A stretch of 64,000 nucleotides of DNA from Papaver somniferum (taxonomy: Eukaryota > Streptophyta > Magnoliopsida > Ranunculales > Papaveraceae): the NCBI RefSeq assembly GCF_003573695.1, contig NC_039361.1:88616149-88680148 (forward strand). The letters are read 5' to 3'. The notes under the pieces were generated by a model that was not told the origin of the DNA, ran no database searches, and saw only the letters and a list, made by a program, of their open reading frames with translations. The position numbers were made by a program, and so were the translations under genes. Of the stretch, positions 34,888 through 46,649 are shown piece by piece; the stretch's first letter is position 1; every line of letters starts with the position of its first letter.

Positions 34888-35930
34888 TTAACTAGGCGTC
34901 GGATGCTTTGAGGTTCCTCTTTCTAGTAAAGCAGGTGCAGTAGTCGCTGATCGTTTGAATGCTTCATGAAGTTCTGAGAAAGTCTGGAACTGGAGATTTT
35001 CCAGCAAGGCTCTGTAGACTGGGATCATTCCGTTGATGCACAAGTCCATCAGTTTTTGTTCAGTGACATTCGGGTCATGACAATCCAGAGCTTGGATTCT
35101 GAACCTTTTCACATAGTCGTAAGGATGTTCATTGTTCTTCTGAGACATTCTTCTTAAATCGGATAGAGTAATCTGCTCTGAGACGAAGAAATATTTCCGG
35201 TAAAATGCATTAACCATTTCTCCCCAACTAGTGATGCTCCCTGGTGCAATGTTGTTGTACCATGTATATGCTCGACCTGTCAGAGACTTTGAGATCTCCT
35301 TCAAACGGACGACATGGTTGTGTTCATGTTCTCCTAATGCTTCCAGGAATCGAGAGACACGTTCTCGAGCTTTCGCTGTTCCATTGTAAAGTGTGAACGT
35401 TGGGGAAGTATAGCCTTTCCGAAGAGGAATTCTCTGTGTAGCAGCAGTATATAGAGGTTGGTGACGGTGGACGAATGATGTCTTGTCTTTTCCTCGAGCC
35501 TCCAGAAAGCGTTCCAGGTCTTCACGAGTGATGAAACCTATAAATTCCTTTGCTGATGGGTCATCTGCAACTTTGCGGACTTCATCATCATCTACCACGT
35601 GGATTGGAGAGATTTCGGGATCAGCAGTCAGAGATGTTTCTTTGGATTTTTCTTTGTCCTGAGTTTTTTATGACATCTTGTCTGTGAGAGTTTTGAGATA
35701 AGTGCATATCTCCTTCTGAGTGGTAGCCATGTCAATCTGATTTTTGGCGAGAGTCTCTTACACTTTCATGAGATCATCTATGGTAGGCGGATTTTCTCTG
35801 ATTTCCTCGGGAGACCAGCCGAAGAGAGGATTGCTTCCGATGTTGGTTTGAGGAGGTGTGTTATCACCAGCATCGTTGTTGGAAGCGGGAGTAGTTTCTG
35901 GAGTACCACCACTATTGCTAGTGCTAAGAA
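34888..35930 (-). pseudogene. Gypsy (Tat lineage) Gag
   Basis: The main open part is 35598-34888 (236 residues), with the Retrotrans_gag core: LTGRAYTWYNNIAPGSITSW, MVNAFYRKYF, QKNNEHPYDYVKRFRIQA, ELHEAFKRSA. An N-terminal continuation is seen upstream in frame-broken form to about 35930 (FGWSPEEIRENPPTIDDLMK). A stop or shift near 35660-35760 separates the parts. The capsid-like core W-x5-F-x3-Y is characteristic of gypsy Gag. Its 5' side is truncated by the LINE fragment at about 35940, and no LTR or primer site is visible. Confidence 0.8.
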
Positions 35931-35939
35931 TTTTTTGGG

Positions 35940-36507
35940 TTAGGATTTGTATCTGAACCTGACCAAAGATCAACCATTTTGTGAAAGTTTGTAAATAATG
36001 AAAAACCTGAAACCAAGTCTCAAAGGAGCTTGGTGAGAAAGGTATTAGATTATTTTCCGAACAACCACATTGTAGATCCAAATGGAATAGCTGGAATTCA
36101 TTTTGAAGTGGTTCAATGGATCCTTAACATGATCAATGTCATTGTTAAAAAAAAATTTACATTAAGGAGTGGTTGTTAACACGTTTTTATGGAGCACCAA
36201 AGCATGAAAATAAGTTAGAGATTATGGATTATCTTGAAGATATAGCACAGAGGGTGAACTTAAATGCGATGCCCTGGATAGTAATAGGTGATCTGAATAT
36301 AATTTTAAATAGTGAGGAGAAAGAGGGAGGACTTCCATTTAATAGGAAACAAACAGAGCCTATATTGAACTTAATACAGAGAACAGGTCTAGAGGACTTA
36401 GGTTTTAAAGGGAATATCTTTACTTGGAGTAACAAGAGAGAAGGGAATGTTAATATAAAACATAGGTGGATAGAGCTATGGCAAATGCAGAATAGAATGA
36501 GGAATTT
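35940..36507 (+). pseudogene. LINE endonuclease fragment
   Basis: Plus-strand translation gives ETKSQRSLVRKVLDYFPNN and VDPNGIAGI, then after a frameshift PWIVIGDLNIILNSEEKEGG (about 36266-36330) and NIFTWSNKREGN. These are consecutive parts of a plant LINE endonuclease. It lacks ORF1, reverse transcriptase and tail, and is broken at both ends, at the left by the gypsy gag and at the right by the family-B LTR at 36508. It is a different copy from the two longer LINEs. Confidence 0.7.
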
Positions 36508-37780
36508 TGTTAGAGCATAGCTCGGTTGAACCCACCAAGCATTGGTATGTCAAGTTTGGTTGTCATATTTTAGTGAATCAAAACTCATTTAAAGAGTCGT
36601 TTGATTATTTACTAGAGTCAACTTCGTATAGGTTAGCTGGAAATTTATTAGGATATGAGACATACAAGTATTACTCGAAGACTTGAAGAATGTGAAGAAG
36701 TAAAGAGATTCAACGACAACATCATCCTTCCTCTTGAGGTTAGTAATATTTGACTTGAACCGTTTCATTCCTAAGGTATATTTCAAGTCGTGCTATATTG
36801 AAAACTTAACTCCGAAGTTGTGAATGATTATACTCTAGTTATACGTAGTATTAAGGAATTATAATACGAAGTATAACGCCTATCTTTTGAAGTTCGTATA
36901 TAAGATATCGACATAATCGTATTAATGCTATTGTAATTATGTATGGGTATGGGTGAATATTCCGTCTTAGAAAACAATGTTTTACATTCATTTAAAGAAA
37001 GTATATTCATAAATTTGTTTTGTGAATCGAAAGGGAAATCACTAGGCTTATTGGTATTGTTATTCATTGCAAATCTTTAGATTACCAATATGTGTGTTTA
37101 GTATAACCGCTCATAACTTGTTTATGTATATTGGTAAAACTAATCACAATGTATGACTTATGTATCGGTATGACTTTTATTAGTGAAACCAATCTTAAGT
37201 AATCACCTGAGATGGTATGATCGATATTTGTAATTGGTGTGATCAATTCTAGTCATTGGGTAACCGATCCTAGTAGTTGGTGTGACCGATCACAAGATAA
37301 TGTGCAATAAATCCTTGTAGTAGGTTAACAAGTCTTAGTAATTGGTGCAACCGATCCTAGGACTTGTGCAACCGATCACAAGTAATACCATGAGATTGTG
37401 GTAACCGATCCTGGTACTTAGTGAACAAAATTTTGGAAACTATTGTAACCGTTCCTAATAGCCACATGGAGGTAGAACCGAAACTTGTGTTTGGTATAAC
37501 AATTAAATCCATGATTGATAATTTGATATTTGATCAATCACATAGTTCTTGGAAATCACATGAACAAATTCTAAACTTGTTTGGAAGTGTGGAAAATCGG
37601 TTCCAAGATTGTAAATATGAAAAGGATTTACAAAGTTAATATGTCGACATACTTTGAACATGTGCAGTAATTCTTATCTATTATTGTTCAAAGATATTCC
37701 TTAATAACTAAAGGAGAATCCCAGATCGAAATAAATTGAGAATCTTTTAATTAAGGTTTTTAGTTTTATATGCCTTTAAT
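36508..37780 (+). mobile_element. Family-B LTR, 5' part only
   Basis: Starts TGTTAGAGCATAGCTCGG at 36508 and aligns with the first 1.3 kb of the solo LTR at 7024 to about 37775 (AATTAAGGTTTTTAG). The conserved GGTCCCGGGG block further 3' is absent, so the LTR is truncated. It carries its own version of the short-repeat array, ACCGATCCTAGTA and ACCGATCACAAG, at 37250-37415. Confidence 0.8.
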
Positions 37781-39047
37781 TTCCATCAATTAAATGCATA
37801 TCTTTAGAGATGTACCAATTCCTATGCCCATCTGTTTATCTCCTCCTGAATCTCATTCCTCAATCTCTCTAAATCTTCTTCTCCTAGTGAAAATGCAAGG
37901 TTTTTGGCTTGGTTGTATTCTGCTGAATTGGCAGGATCAACCGGAAAAGGGTTACCAGAGTTCACCATTTTTCTTTTTAACCTTCCTAATGTTTTCCTTT
38001 TCTAGTAAAATTGATAACGGTTGTGCTAATCCCTTCACAAACCACCCTTTTAAAGACCACATTGTGCCTATTAACTGCCACTTATGACATTTGGTTAACA
38101 GTCTTGTCTCTTGGTTATTCACGTCCCTTCAAATCCATGCGTATTTTTTTCAACTTCAAAACCATAATTACCCTACAAAACCCTATTTTTAAAACCTAAG
38201 CGCTTCATTAGCCATTACTCCTTTTGGAACTGTCATTAAGAGGAGGATTGGTAGGTCATCTAATTCTGAGAAGTTTTCTTGGGTTTTAATTAAGATTTTT
38301 GATTTTATGCAGATTTGGAGTAAGCAACACCTCTTGAGAGGCAACATTGGCACTAAGGGTATGTCTTCCAGTTGGGTTATCTCCATGACATACCTAGCCC
38401 TCATGCCAAATCATCCCCCAAAAAATCAAACCTTCTTTTAGAACCCGAAACCACACAGTAACAGAACCAAACCTACTATCTCATACCACAAACAACAACA
38501 TTCATAAACTCATGCATTAATCACATTTGGCATCTTATACATACATCCTCGTATATACAAGAGAAAAGACTAGTCAATTTATTGCTTACCAACCTTATAT
38601 ATCATCATGCTTACGCACCAAATATACGTATCAGAAGCAATATTTTCTTGGATTATCAAATACAGTGTTGTTTTGGACTGGTGTTACCAATCCCGCGTGC
38701 GCAAGAAGCTTCAATCCCTTTCACTACTTCAAATAAACGCGGGGGAAGAGGACAAATTGAAATATAAAGGCTTTCAAACCAAAAGTAAGAACAAAAAAGT
38801 ACCAGGAATGTTACACCATTCCTCACCTGAACACTTTTCAAATCTTGTTCAACAATCTCAGAACCATCTTTTTAAGGTTCGAAACCCACTAAAAGATAAC
38901 TTTTGCTCTCATCTCTACATCATAATAGTTTGTCCGTACCATCAGAGATGTACCAATGCTAGATTCTTTTCTATCCATCTCCATATACCATTTTTTACTC
39001 TAGCCTCTTCAATCTATATTCTTATTCTTTTCCAATTTATAAATTAC

Positions 39048-40581
39048 ATGGATACCTATGGATTACCTGATAATACTCGTACTCCAAAATTGGATATTCA
39101 AAACCTCACTACTCAAATGGCAGAAAATTTAACTCTACCTTCATCTCTTTCTGATCCAGTTTTCATTGACAAAACAGTCATCTTAGCTGAATCAGATAAC
39201 AACTGGAAGTGGTGCATGGTTGGTAATATCTGTTATGAAACTCTTGTACCCACCTCTTCAATCCATTATTACATCTGTAATCAATGGCCCCTTGCTCAAA
39301 CTCCTACTATCACAACTTTCAGTGGAATAAGAAATAGAGTACTCATAAGGTTTCTAGCAGAAGATGACTTCAACAGAGTTAATTCTCAAAGACCCTGGTT
39401 TGTCTTTGGTTACTTAATGGTTCTCAAAGTAGTTCCTCCAACTGGTTTGCCAACAAAATATCAAGTTTCCTTCACTGAAGAACTTACGTGGTTTATTTTA
39501 TGTAACATCCCAAAGGAATGCACTGAGTTTGAAGATCTCAAGGAGCTCACTTTCAAGATGTGAGAATTGATTGAGGCTCAAAATCCGTTTGGAAACCACC
39601 CTCTAAAGAAGAATGTTAAAGTCTGTGTTAGAGTTCCAGTTCAAAAGGCTCTCCCTTCTGGTATCCCCCTTTTTACCAGTGGAAGAACTCAACCATTCCT
39701 GATTGAATATAGATATGTTAAGGTCTCGTGATAATTTTGTACTTCTTGTCGTGTTCTGGATCATAAGTATGCTAATTTCCCTACATGGAAGTTAAAGCAG
39801 AAGGCTATTAAGGAAGCAGCTTCTTCTAATGACAAATACTCCCTTCCATCTGTGTCCAAGCTTATGATGCCACCAAAAGTAGTAAAAAACCCTGATTATA
39901 CCTCTTCTAATCAATCAAAAGATACAATCATGTCCCAAAGTGACATAGTCCCAGATACTCAAGATGAATCATCTGTTGTTCCTGGAAATGATAAAGGTAA
40001 ATCTAAGGAGAACACTCACCACCATGAGAAAAATATTCAAAAGGGATTAATAGGCAACCTTCAAATGGGTCCCTTTGTTATTAATCGATCTACTGCTCTG
40101 AAAATATTTGATGTTGGTCTGATTCAACATAACTCAACTCAAATGAACAATGGGTTACCTGTTATTTCCAAACAAGTTACGACTCAGAATGTTACTGTTG
40201 AAGCCTCTGTTCCTATCCCTGAATCAGTGAATCGTGGTCCTATTCGTACCTCTAATTCTTCAAGGAGATTCAAAAAAGTTGTCGTGCCAACTCAGACTGC
40301 TATTATCACTAGAGTAGAGGTAATTTATGCAGCTGCTGAGCATGACACTTTATCAAATCTAAAAGGGAAGATCAATCCAAGATCCGATCTGAGGAAACGC
40401 ATTAGAGATGGTTCTTTTACTTTAGCTAGCATAGTGGTTATTCCTGAACAACAAGAAGTGTCTAAACCGGATTATGCTCAACTATGTCCTCCTATCACTA
40501 AATTAGGAGATTTACCCACCATCAACTTATCAAATTGTACCCTCGACACCCATTCGCTGGTTGATCCTTATGGTATTTTGT
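39048..40581 (+). pseudogene. LINE ORF1 (DUF4283-type), broken
   Basis: The likely start is ATG 39048 (MDTYGLPDNTRTPK). DUF4283-like residues follow (GIRNRVLIRFLAEDDFNRV, RPWFVFGYLMVLKVV), interrupted by a TGA near 39561. After the stop the reading continues, with further breaks, to a degenerate knuckle CTSCRVLDHKYANF near 39750, in which the last Cys is replaced. From 39852 a polar Ser/Asn/Lys-rich tail is open to the chromovirus LTR at 40582. The protein's normal end would lie after 44613. Confidence 0.72.
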
Positions 40582-40907
40582 TGTGAATGAACAACAGATA
40601 ATCTAGCAAATCAAATAAATGAATGGATAAATGGTGAAATCACCTTCTGAATCGAGATCCAGACCTGAATCTGTGCAAAATGCGCGCAGCCAAATAGTTC
40701 TTGTTTCATTAATTTTCAGATAAAATAAATTAAGGTTCTCTTACAGAATAAATACCAATCATTAAACCTACTAGTCACGTAATGGATGAGCAACGCGTGT
40801 CAAATATCTAACGGCCGCAGTTACACCAATAACTAACAACCGAAATAACTAAAGACACCTAGCTAATTACTGAGGGAAGCCACTGAGTTGCATGTCACAC
40901 TGTGACA
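40582..40907 (-). repeat. Left (3') LTR of the chromovirus
   Basis: TGTGAATGAACA to CACTGTGACA on the plus strand. It is the partner of 44288-44612 and lies directly left of the polypurine tract. Confidence 0.93.
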
Positions 40908-43580
40908 TTGCCTCCCCCGGAACATAATCCTTGTCCTCAAGGATAAATTTCGGGTAATGAGCTTTGATGTGGGATAGGTCCTCCCATGTAGCGTTCTCAG
41001 GTGACGAATTAGTCCATTGTAGCAGTATTTGTCTGACCAACCGGCGACCCTGACGAATGGTTCTGGTTTGAAGTATCTTCTCAGGCAGCATCAGAATTTG
41101 ACCTTCATGATCAACCACTGGTAAGTCTGGATATGGAATGTGTTTGAGGCCAGTGTGTTTCTTCAGCTGAGAAACATGAAAAACTGGGTGAATGCGTGCA
41201 TGAGAAGGCATCTGCAACTTGTAAGCCACATTACCAACTTTCTGAATAACTAGGAATGAACCATAGAATTTAGAAGATAGCTTAAAGTTCTTCCTGAGAG
41301 ACACAGATGCTTGTCTATATGGCTTTAGTTTAAGATATACCAAATCTCCTACTTCAAAGCTTCTATCTTTGCGTGACTTGTCAGCATAGAGCTTCATTCT
41401 CTCTTGAGCTAAGTGAAGTGATTCCTTGAGAAGATCAAGTAGAGAGTCTCTTTTTTTCAAATAGGTTTCAAAAGCATCCACTGAAGTTGTGGCAGTAGTA
41501 GGGAAATCTAAGTGAGGAGGGATATACCCATAAAGTGCTTAAAATAGGGACATCTTCAGACTGTTATGAAAGCTTGAATTGTACCACCATTCTGCCAAAG
41601 CTAACCATTGGCTCTATTTTCCAGCTTTATGTCCAGTTAAACATCTCAAATAAGTTTCTAAGCAGCCATTCACCCTCTCAGTTTGGCCATATGTCTGAGG
41701 GTGATATGATATGCTTAAATTAGGACTTGTACCCAAAGCTCTAAACAGATCCTGCCAAAAATTGTTGGTGAAGACCTTGTCCCTGTCTGACATAATTGAT
41801 GATGGCAATCCATGTAATTGGAATACTTGAGATAGAAATTCCTGAGCAACTGAGGATGCTGTGTATGGATGCTAAAGAGCCAAGAAATGTGCGTACTTGG
41901 TTTGTCTGTCAATAATGACAAGGATAACACTCTTATTTTTGCTGACAAGAAGGCCTTCAATGAAATCCATTGTGATATGTTTCCACAGCTGATCAGGGAC
42001 AGGAAGAGGTTGAAGTAGTCCTGCAGCATTGGTGGAATCACTTTTGTTTCTTTGGCAGATATCACAATGAGAGACAAAAAACACTATGTATTTGTGCATT
42101 CCTTTCCAATAAAAGTGGCTCCTTGCTCTCACAGAAGTGGCTCCTTGCTCTCACAGAAGTGGCTTGAATGCCAGAATGCCCTCCAATTGCTGAAGCATGT
42201 AGAGAAGCTAAGAGTCTTTGTCTCACATTGCCTCCATTTCCAATGTAAAGTTTGTGTTTATACCTTAAAACAACCTCCTTGTAAGTAAAGTTTGGGACAC
42301 TGAGAGGATTGAGGAGAAGTGAAGAAATAATATATTGAGCTTGAGAGTCATTTGCATAGATACTTGTCACTTCAGCAACCCAATGTGGTGTAGATAATGA
42401 CAATGAATGACAAGAAGCAGTATCCAATGGTCTTCTGGAGAGAGCATCTGCAACAACATTGTCTGCTCCTTTTTAATACTGAATGTCATAGTCAAAACCA
42501 AGGAATTTGATCAGCCATTTCTGCTGGAATGAAGTTGTAAGTTTCTGCTCCAAGAAGTATTTTAAGCTTTGGTGATTTGTCTTGATGGTAAATTTGTTGC
42601 CTTGCAAATATTGTCTCCATCTCTGAATAGCCATGATTACATCAAGAAATTCCTTTTCATAAGTGGACGCTGAAGCTTTTGGACCTAAATATTTTCTATA
42701 GTAAGCAATTGGTCTCCCTTCATTTAATAATACTGCACCAATGCAAGAATCACTTTCATCACTTTCAACCACTGAAATCATGAGGTGCTAACACAGGAGT
42801 GTTGCTCATGGCAGTCTTAAGGTTTTAAAATACAGTAGTAGCAGCCTGGTTCCAATGGAATGCATTTTTCTTGAGAAGATTTTTGAGAGGCTTGTTGATG
42901 GAGTTGTATCCTTGAACAAATTTCATGTAATAATCTGTGAGGCCAAGAAACCCTCTAAGATCTTTAATAGTCTTTGGAAGTGGATGGTTTTTCATGCACT
43001 CAATCTTGGAAGGATCAATACTTACTCCTTCAGCTGTGATGATGTGACCCAAATAGTCAAGTGAGGATTTCCCAAAACTGCATTTAGACATCTTAGTAAA
43101 TAAATGGTGTTGTCTGAGTAAGGAGAAGACAATCTTGAGATGTTCCAAGTGTTCCTCCATGTTATGGATGTATATAAGTATATCATCAAAGAAAACTAAG
43201 ACAATTTTCTCAAGAATGGCTTGAAAATCTCATTCATCAAAGCCTGGAAGGTTGCAGGTGCATTTGTAAGACCAAATGGCATGACTTTAAACTCATAATG
43301 ACCTTAATGAGTTCTGAAAGCTGTTTTGAAAATGTCCAACTCATGAATTCTGATTTGATGATAGCCAGCCCTGAGATCTATCTTGCAGAAAACAGCATAT
43401 CCACATAGTTCATCTAATAATTCATCCACAATAGGAATTGGGAATTTATCCTTGATGGTAATGCTATTGAGTTTTCTATAGTCTACACTAAATCTCCAGG
43501 TGTTATCTTTCTTTTTGACCAAAAGAATTGGAGATGAAAATGGGCTGTGACTTGGCCGAATAATACCAAAATGTAGCATA
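40867..43580 (-). pseudogene. Chromovirus Pol: reverse transcriptase, RNase H, integrase, chromodomain (broken)
   Basis: From right to left: RT begins [20 protein letters not shown] (about 43575). It has [27 protein letters not shown] and a TAA just after FRTH (about 43305), then FFDDILIY (about 43190), a variant of YxDD. RNase H: CIGAVLLNEGRPIAYYRK (about 42740) and TNHQSLKYFLEQK. Integrase: zinc part GGHSGIQ with HCDICQRNK, catalytic MDFIEG, SDRDKVFTNNFW and YGQTERVNG. Chromodomain-like end: VRQILLQWTNSSPENATWED (about 41020). Stops and shifts occur in RT, RNase H and integrase. A 22-bp direct duplication lies at 42115-42158. Confidence 0.88.
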
Positions 43581-44251
43581 TCTCATAACAAAATATGTTT
43601 CAGTGAGAGATGGGTTCATATCAAGCATCAGTGCTTTCAGAAATTCAAACTCTTCATAATAATCATCCACTGTGGTGGTTTGGACTAGTTTATTAAAACT
43701 TCCCACAAAATTTTCATCCACAGGGTTTTCAAATCTAGCACATATGCTCTTAGCTAAATCAATCCAATTAATTCTATGCCTATTAACTTGAAAGTTTAAA
43801 AACCACTTTTCAGCCTTACCCTCAAGGTAGATTGCAGCTATATCCACCTTTTTGTGTTCTTCAATGTCATGAAATAGAAAGTATCTATCATCTTTTTGTA
43901 TCCATCCACGAGGATTTGCACCATCAAATCTTGGAAAATCGAGCTTTGTAAAACGATTAGGAGGGATGTATTGACGATAATGAGCAAAACTCGGTTCCTC
44001 TGTATCATGACCATGAGATCCAGAAGCATCTTCAGTATGTTGTTGATGTTGATTATTGTAAGGTCGACTGAATAATCTCACTAGATTTCGATTGTTCTCC
44101 TGTAATGTGCTGTTAAGATTTGTTGCTAGAGAATCAAACTTAGTAGTGAGTTCAGAGGATAGGGTATTGAAATCTGCTTGAATCTGAGATTGAGAAGATT
44201 TTAATTGAGCTACCTCTTCTTCTACAGCTTTAAGAGTCATTGGAAAAACAA
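43503..44251 (-). pseudogene. Chromovirus Gag (fused out of frame to RT by deletion)
   Basis: The likely start is at about 44240 (MTLKAVEEEVAQLKSSQ). A coiled coil (about 20-75) is followed by a Retrotrans_gag core: RFTKLDFPRFDGANPRGWIQ, then FQVNRHRINWIDLAKSICAR and DYYEEFEFLKAL. At about 43580 the sequence passes directly into RT (MRYATFW.. versus HFGIIRP.. in the next frame). The Gag C-terminus, zinc knuckle, protease and RT start, normally several hundred residues, are missing. An internal deletion explains this. Confidence 0.82.
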
Positions 44252-44287
44252 AATTGGTGGATTCGAACTGCTCTGAATACCAATTGT

Positions 44288-44612
44288 TGTGAATGAACAG
44301 CGTATAATCTAGCAAATTAAATAAATGAATGGATAAATGGTGAAATCACCTTCTGAATTGAAGATCCAGACCTAAATCTGTGCAAAATGTGCACAGCCAA
44401 ATAGTTCTTGTTTCATTAATTTTTAGATAAAATGAATTAGGGTTCTCTTACAGAATAAATACCAATCATTAACCCTATTAGTCACGCAATGGAGGAGCAA
44501 CGCGTGTCAAATATCTAACGACCGCAGTTACACCAATAACTAACAACCGAAATAACTAAATACATAGTTAATTACTGAGGGCATCCACTGAGTTGCATGT
44601 CACACTGTGACA
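44288..44612 (-). repeat. Right (5') LTR of the chromovirus
   Basis: Homologous to 40582-40907 with about 20 substitutions and small indels. It is followed on the plus strand by TAGTTATAATG, where LINE ORF1 resumes. Confidence 0.93.
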
Positions 44613-46572
44613 TAGTTATAATGTTCCTATCGACGAATCCCAAGTAACAATGGTGTCTGCAATAATTCTCTTCACAATGCTGCTATTCTAAGTCTCGATT
44701 CTACTCAAGATATTTCTCAAATGGGTGGATTCAGAAATTCCCAGCTTGGTGATAGTTATGTTCCTACCACTCTGGTAAACTCAAATCCTTCTCCCCCTGT
44801 TATTGACATTCTTAATATTTCTAGTCTTATCAATCATTTCCCTGTCAACAATGTCAACATGTGTTGCTGGAATATTAGAGGATTTGTAAAGAAAACTGCT
44901 AATAAAGAACTTATCCTGCTATGTAGAAACATAAATCTCGATATCATTTTTCTGTGGAAACAAAAATGAATAAATATTTGGATGATAGAAGATTAAGGAA
45001 CATGGGTTTTCCTTGCACTTTTAATGTCCCAAGTATTGGGAGGAGTGGCGGTCTTGTGCTTGCCTGGAAAAAAGAGATCCACCTGAACATTGTTTCATCC
45101 AGCTTGAGGGGTACCTATGTCACATCCACTGACATCATTCACTCTAAACTTTGTCACATACATTTCATATATGGTGAACCTAATAGTAGTCGGAAACAAG
45201 CCTTTTGGGATAATCAATGCCAGTTACCTCCAACACCTCTAGATAACCCGGTTTTCTTTGTAGGAGATTTTAATGCCCTCTTAGGCACTGAGGATAAGAA
45301 TGGTGGTCTAGAAGTTGTTGACTCTGATTTTGAATACCTTAAAAATAATTGTTCTGTGTTTAACTTGCATGATCCTGGTTTTTCTGGTCCTAAGTTTACT
45401 TGGTTCAATATGCAACAATGTCCTGATCTTATTCTTGAAAGATTGGACAGATGTCTTATTAATCAATCTGCTGAAGCTTTATTTCCTAAACTTTGTGTCA
45501 ATAATCTACCTAGAGACGCTTCTGATCACTGCCCCATGTATATAGGTTTTAACTTTGAAGATATTAGTATGCCTAGTCCCTTCCACTTCATGGCTATATG
45601 GATTGAAGACCCTACTTGTAGAGATATTATAGTTAATTCTTGGTCTGTCAATGTGATAGGTTCCCCTCCCTATAAACTTAAAGTTAAACTTCTGAGTACC
45701 AAGAAAGGTCTTAGAGATTGGGATAAATCCTCCTTTAGTAATATTCAAACTAATATATCTACTACCAGGGAAGATTTAGTTGATATCCAAACTTCCAATC
45801 TCACTAATTTTAGATCTAGAGCTAGATTTTATACAATCTAGAGAAATTCAATTGGAAGGAAAAGTCTAGGGAGGTCTGGCTTATGGAAGGTGACAGAAAC
45901 TCACCCTATTTCCATAGATTTACCCTCTTTAGAATAAAGAGAAATGATATTAGATGGATTAAGGATTCTTATGATACTATTCTAACGTATAGAAATAGTA
46001 TTGGCACTTCCTTTATAAATTACTTCAAAACTCTTTATTCTACTCATCCCCAACAATGCCAAGATGAAATCCTTCAATACCTTCATGTCAAGTTCTCAAA
46101 AGCTGATCATGCTCATCTAAACTCTCATCTTTCTCAGAGGAGATAAAGAACGTTGTTTTCCAAATGGGGAAAAAAGGCTTCAGAACCTGATGACTTCACT
46201 GGTATTTTTTATCAAAAGCATTGGGATATTGTTGGGGAGGCTGTCACTGATATGACCCATACTTGCTTTAGAACTGGACATATAGTAAAAGTTTTTAACC
46301 ATACCAATATTTCCCTTATCCCCAAAGTTCCTCTTGCTGAGTTAGTTTCTCAGTATAGACCTATAGGTCTGTGTAATTTCATTTATAAAATCCTTTCCAA
46401 ACCTTTAGCCAATAGATTGAAGCCTTTTATGAATAACATAGTTTCCCAAAATCAAAGTGCCTTTATACCTAAGAGGAGTATTTCTGATAATATTCTTCTA
46501 GCTAATGAGGCCACATATGATGTCAATCACAACATAGATGAAGACTTTTATGACCATTCATTCTGCCTCTAA
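44613..46572 (+). pseudogene. LINE ORF2, endonuclease and partial reverse transcriptase
   Basis: After the end of ORF1 the endonuclease begins NMCCWNIRGFVKKTANKE (about 44850). It has a frame change at 44954 (ETKMNKYLDDRRLRNMGF), then VFFVGDFNALLG (about 45255), GPKFTWFNMQQ and DASDHCPMYIGF (about 45515). A stop at 45841 is followed by another frame from 45883 (MEGDRNSPYFHRFTLFRIKR). From 46153 comes RT: ISLIPKVPLAELVSQYRPIG and NQSAFIPKRSISDNILLANE. It ends at 46572 before the FADD box. The missing RT half, RNase H and tail make it a clear fragment. Confidence 0.85.
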
Positions 46573-46649
46573 CAGAAAGCCTATTTGATTCTCTTTAGAT
46601 ATATTTTAATTAAGGTTTAGAAATATATTTTCAATAGAACAAGTCCAGC

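Larger units (their letters stand above)
40582..44612 (-). mobile_element. Reina-like Ty3/gypsy chromovirus with both LTRs
   Basis: A 4.03-kb element in minus orientation. LTRs of 326 bp (40582-40907) and 325 bp (44288-44612) differ at about 20 positions, or roughly 6%. The primer site TTGGTATTCAGAGCAG lies next to the right LTR and the polypurine tract CCGGGGGAGGCAA next to the left. Internal order: gag, truncated reverse transcriptase, RNase H, integrase, chromodomain. Short LTRs and the C-terminal chromodomain suggest the Reina clade. The flanks (TTTGT and TAGTT) are not a clear duplication. Confidence 0.9.
37781..46620 (+). mobile_element. Second LINE, 3'-truncated and split by a chromovirus
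   Basis: Parts 37781-40581 (5' UTR and ORF1) and 44613-46620 (end of ORF1, endonuclease, first part of reverse transcriptase) form one L1-type LINE. It is interrupted by the Reina-like element at 40582-44612. Reading stops within reverse transcriptase before the catalytic box; no tail or target duplication is visible. The start of the 5' UTR is inferred from the end of the family-B LTR fragment. Confidence 0.75.
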
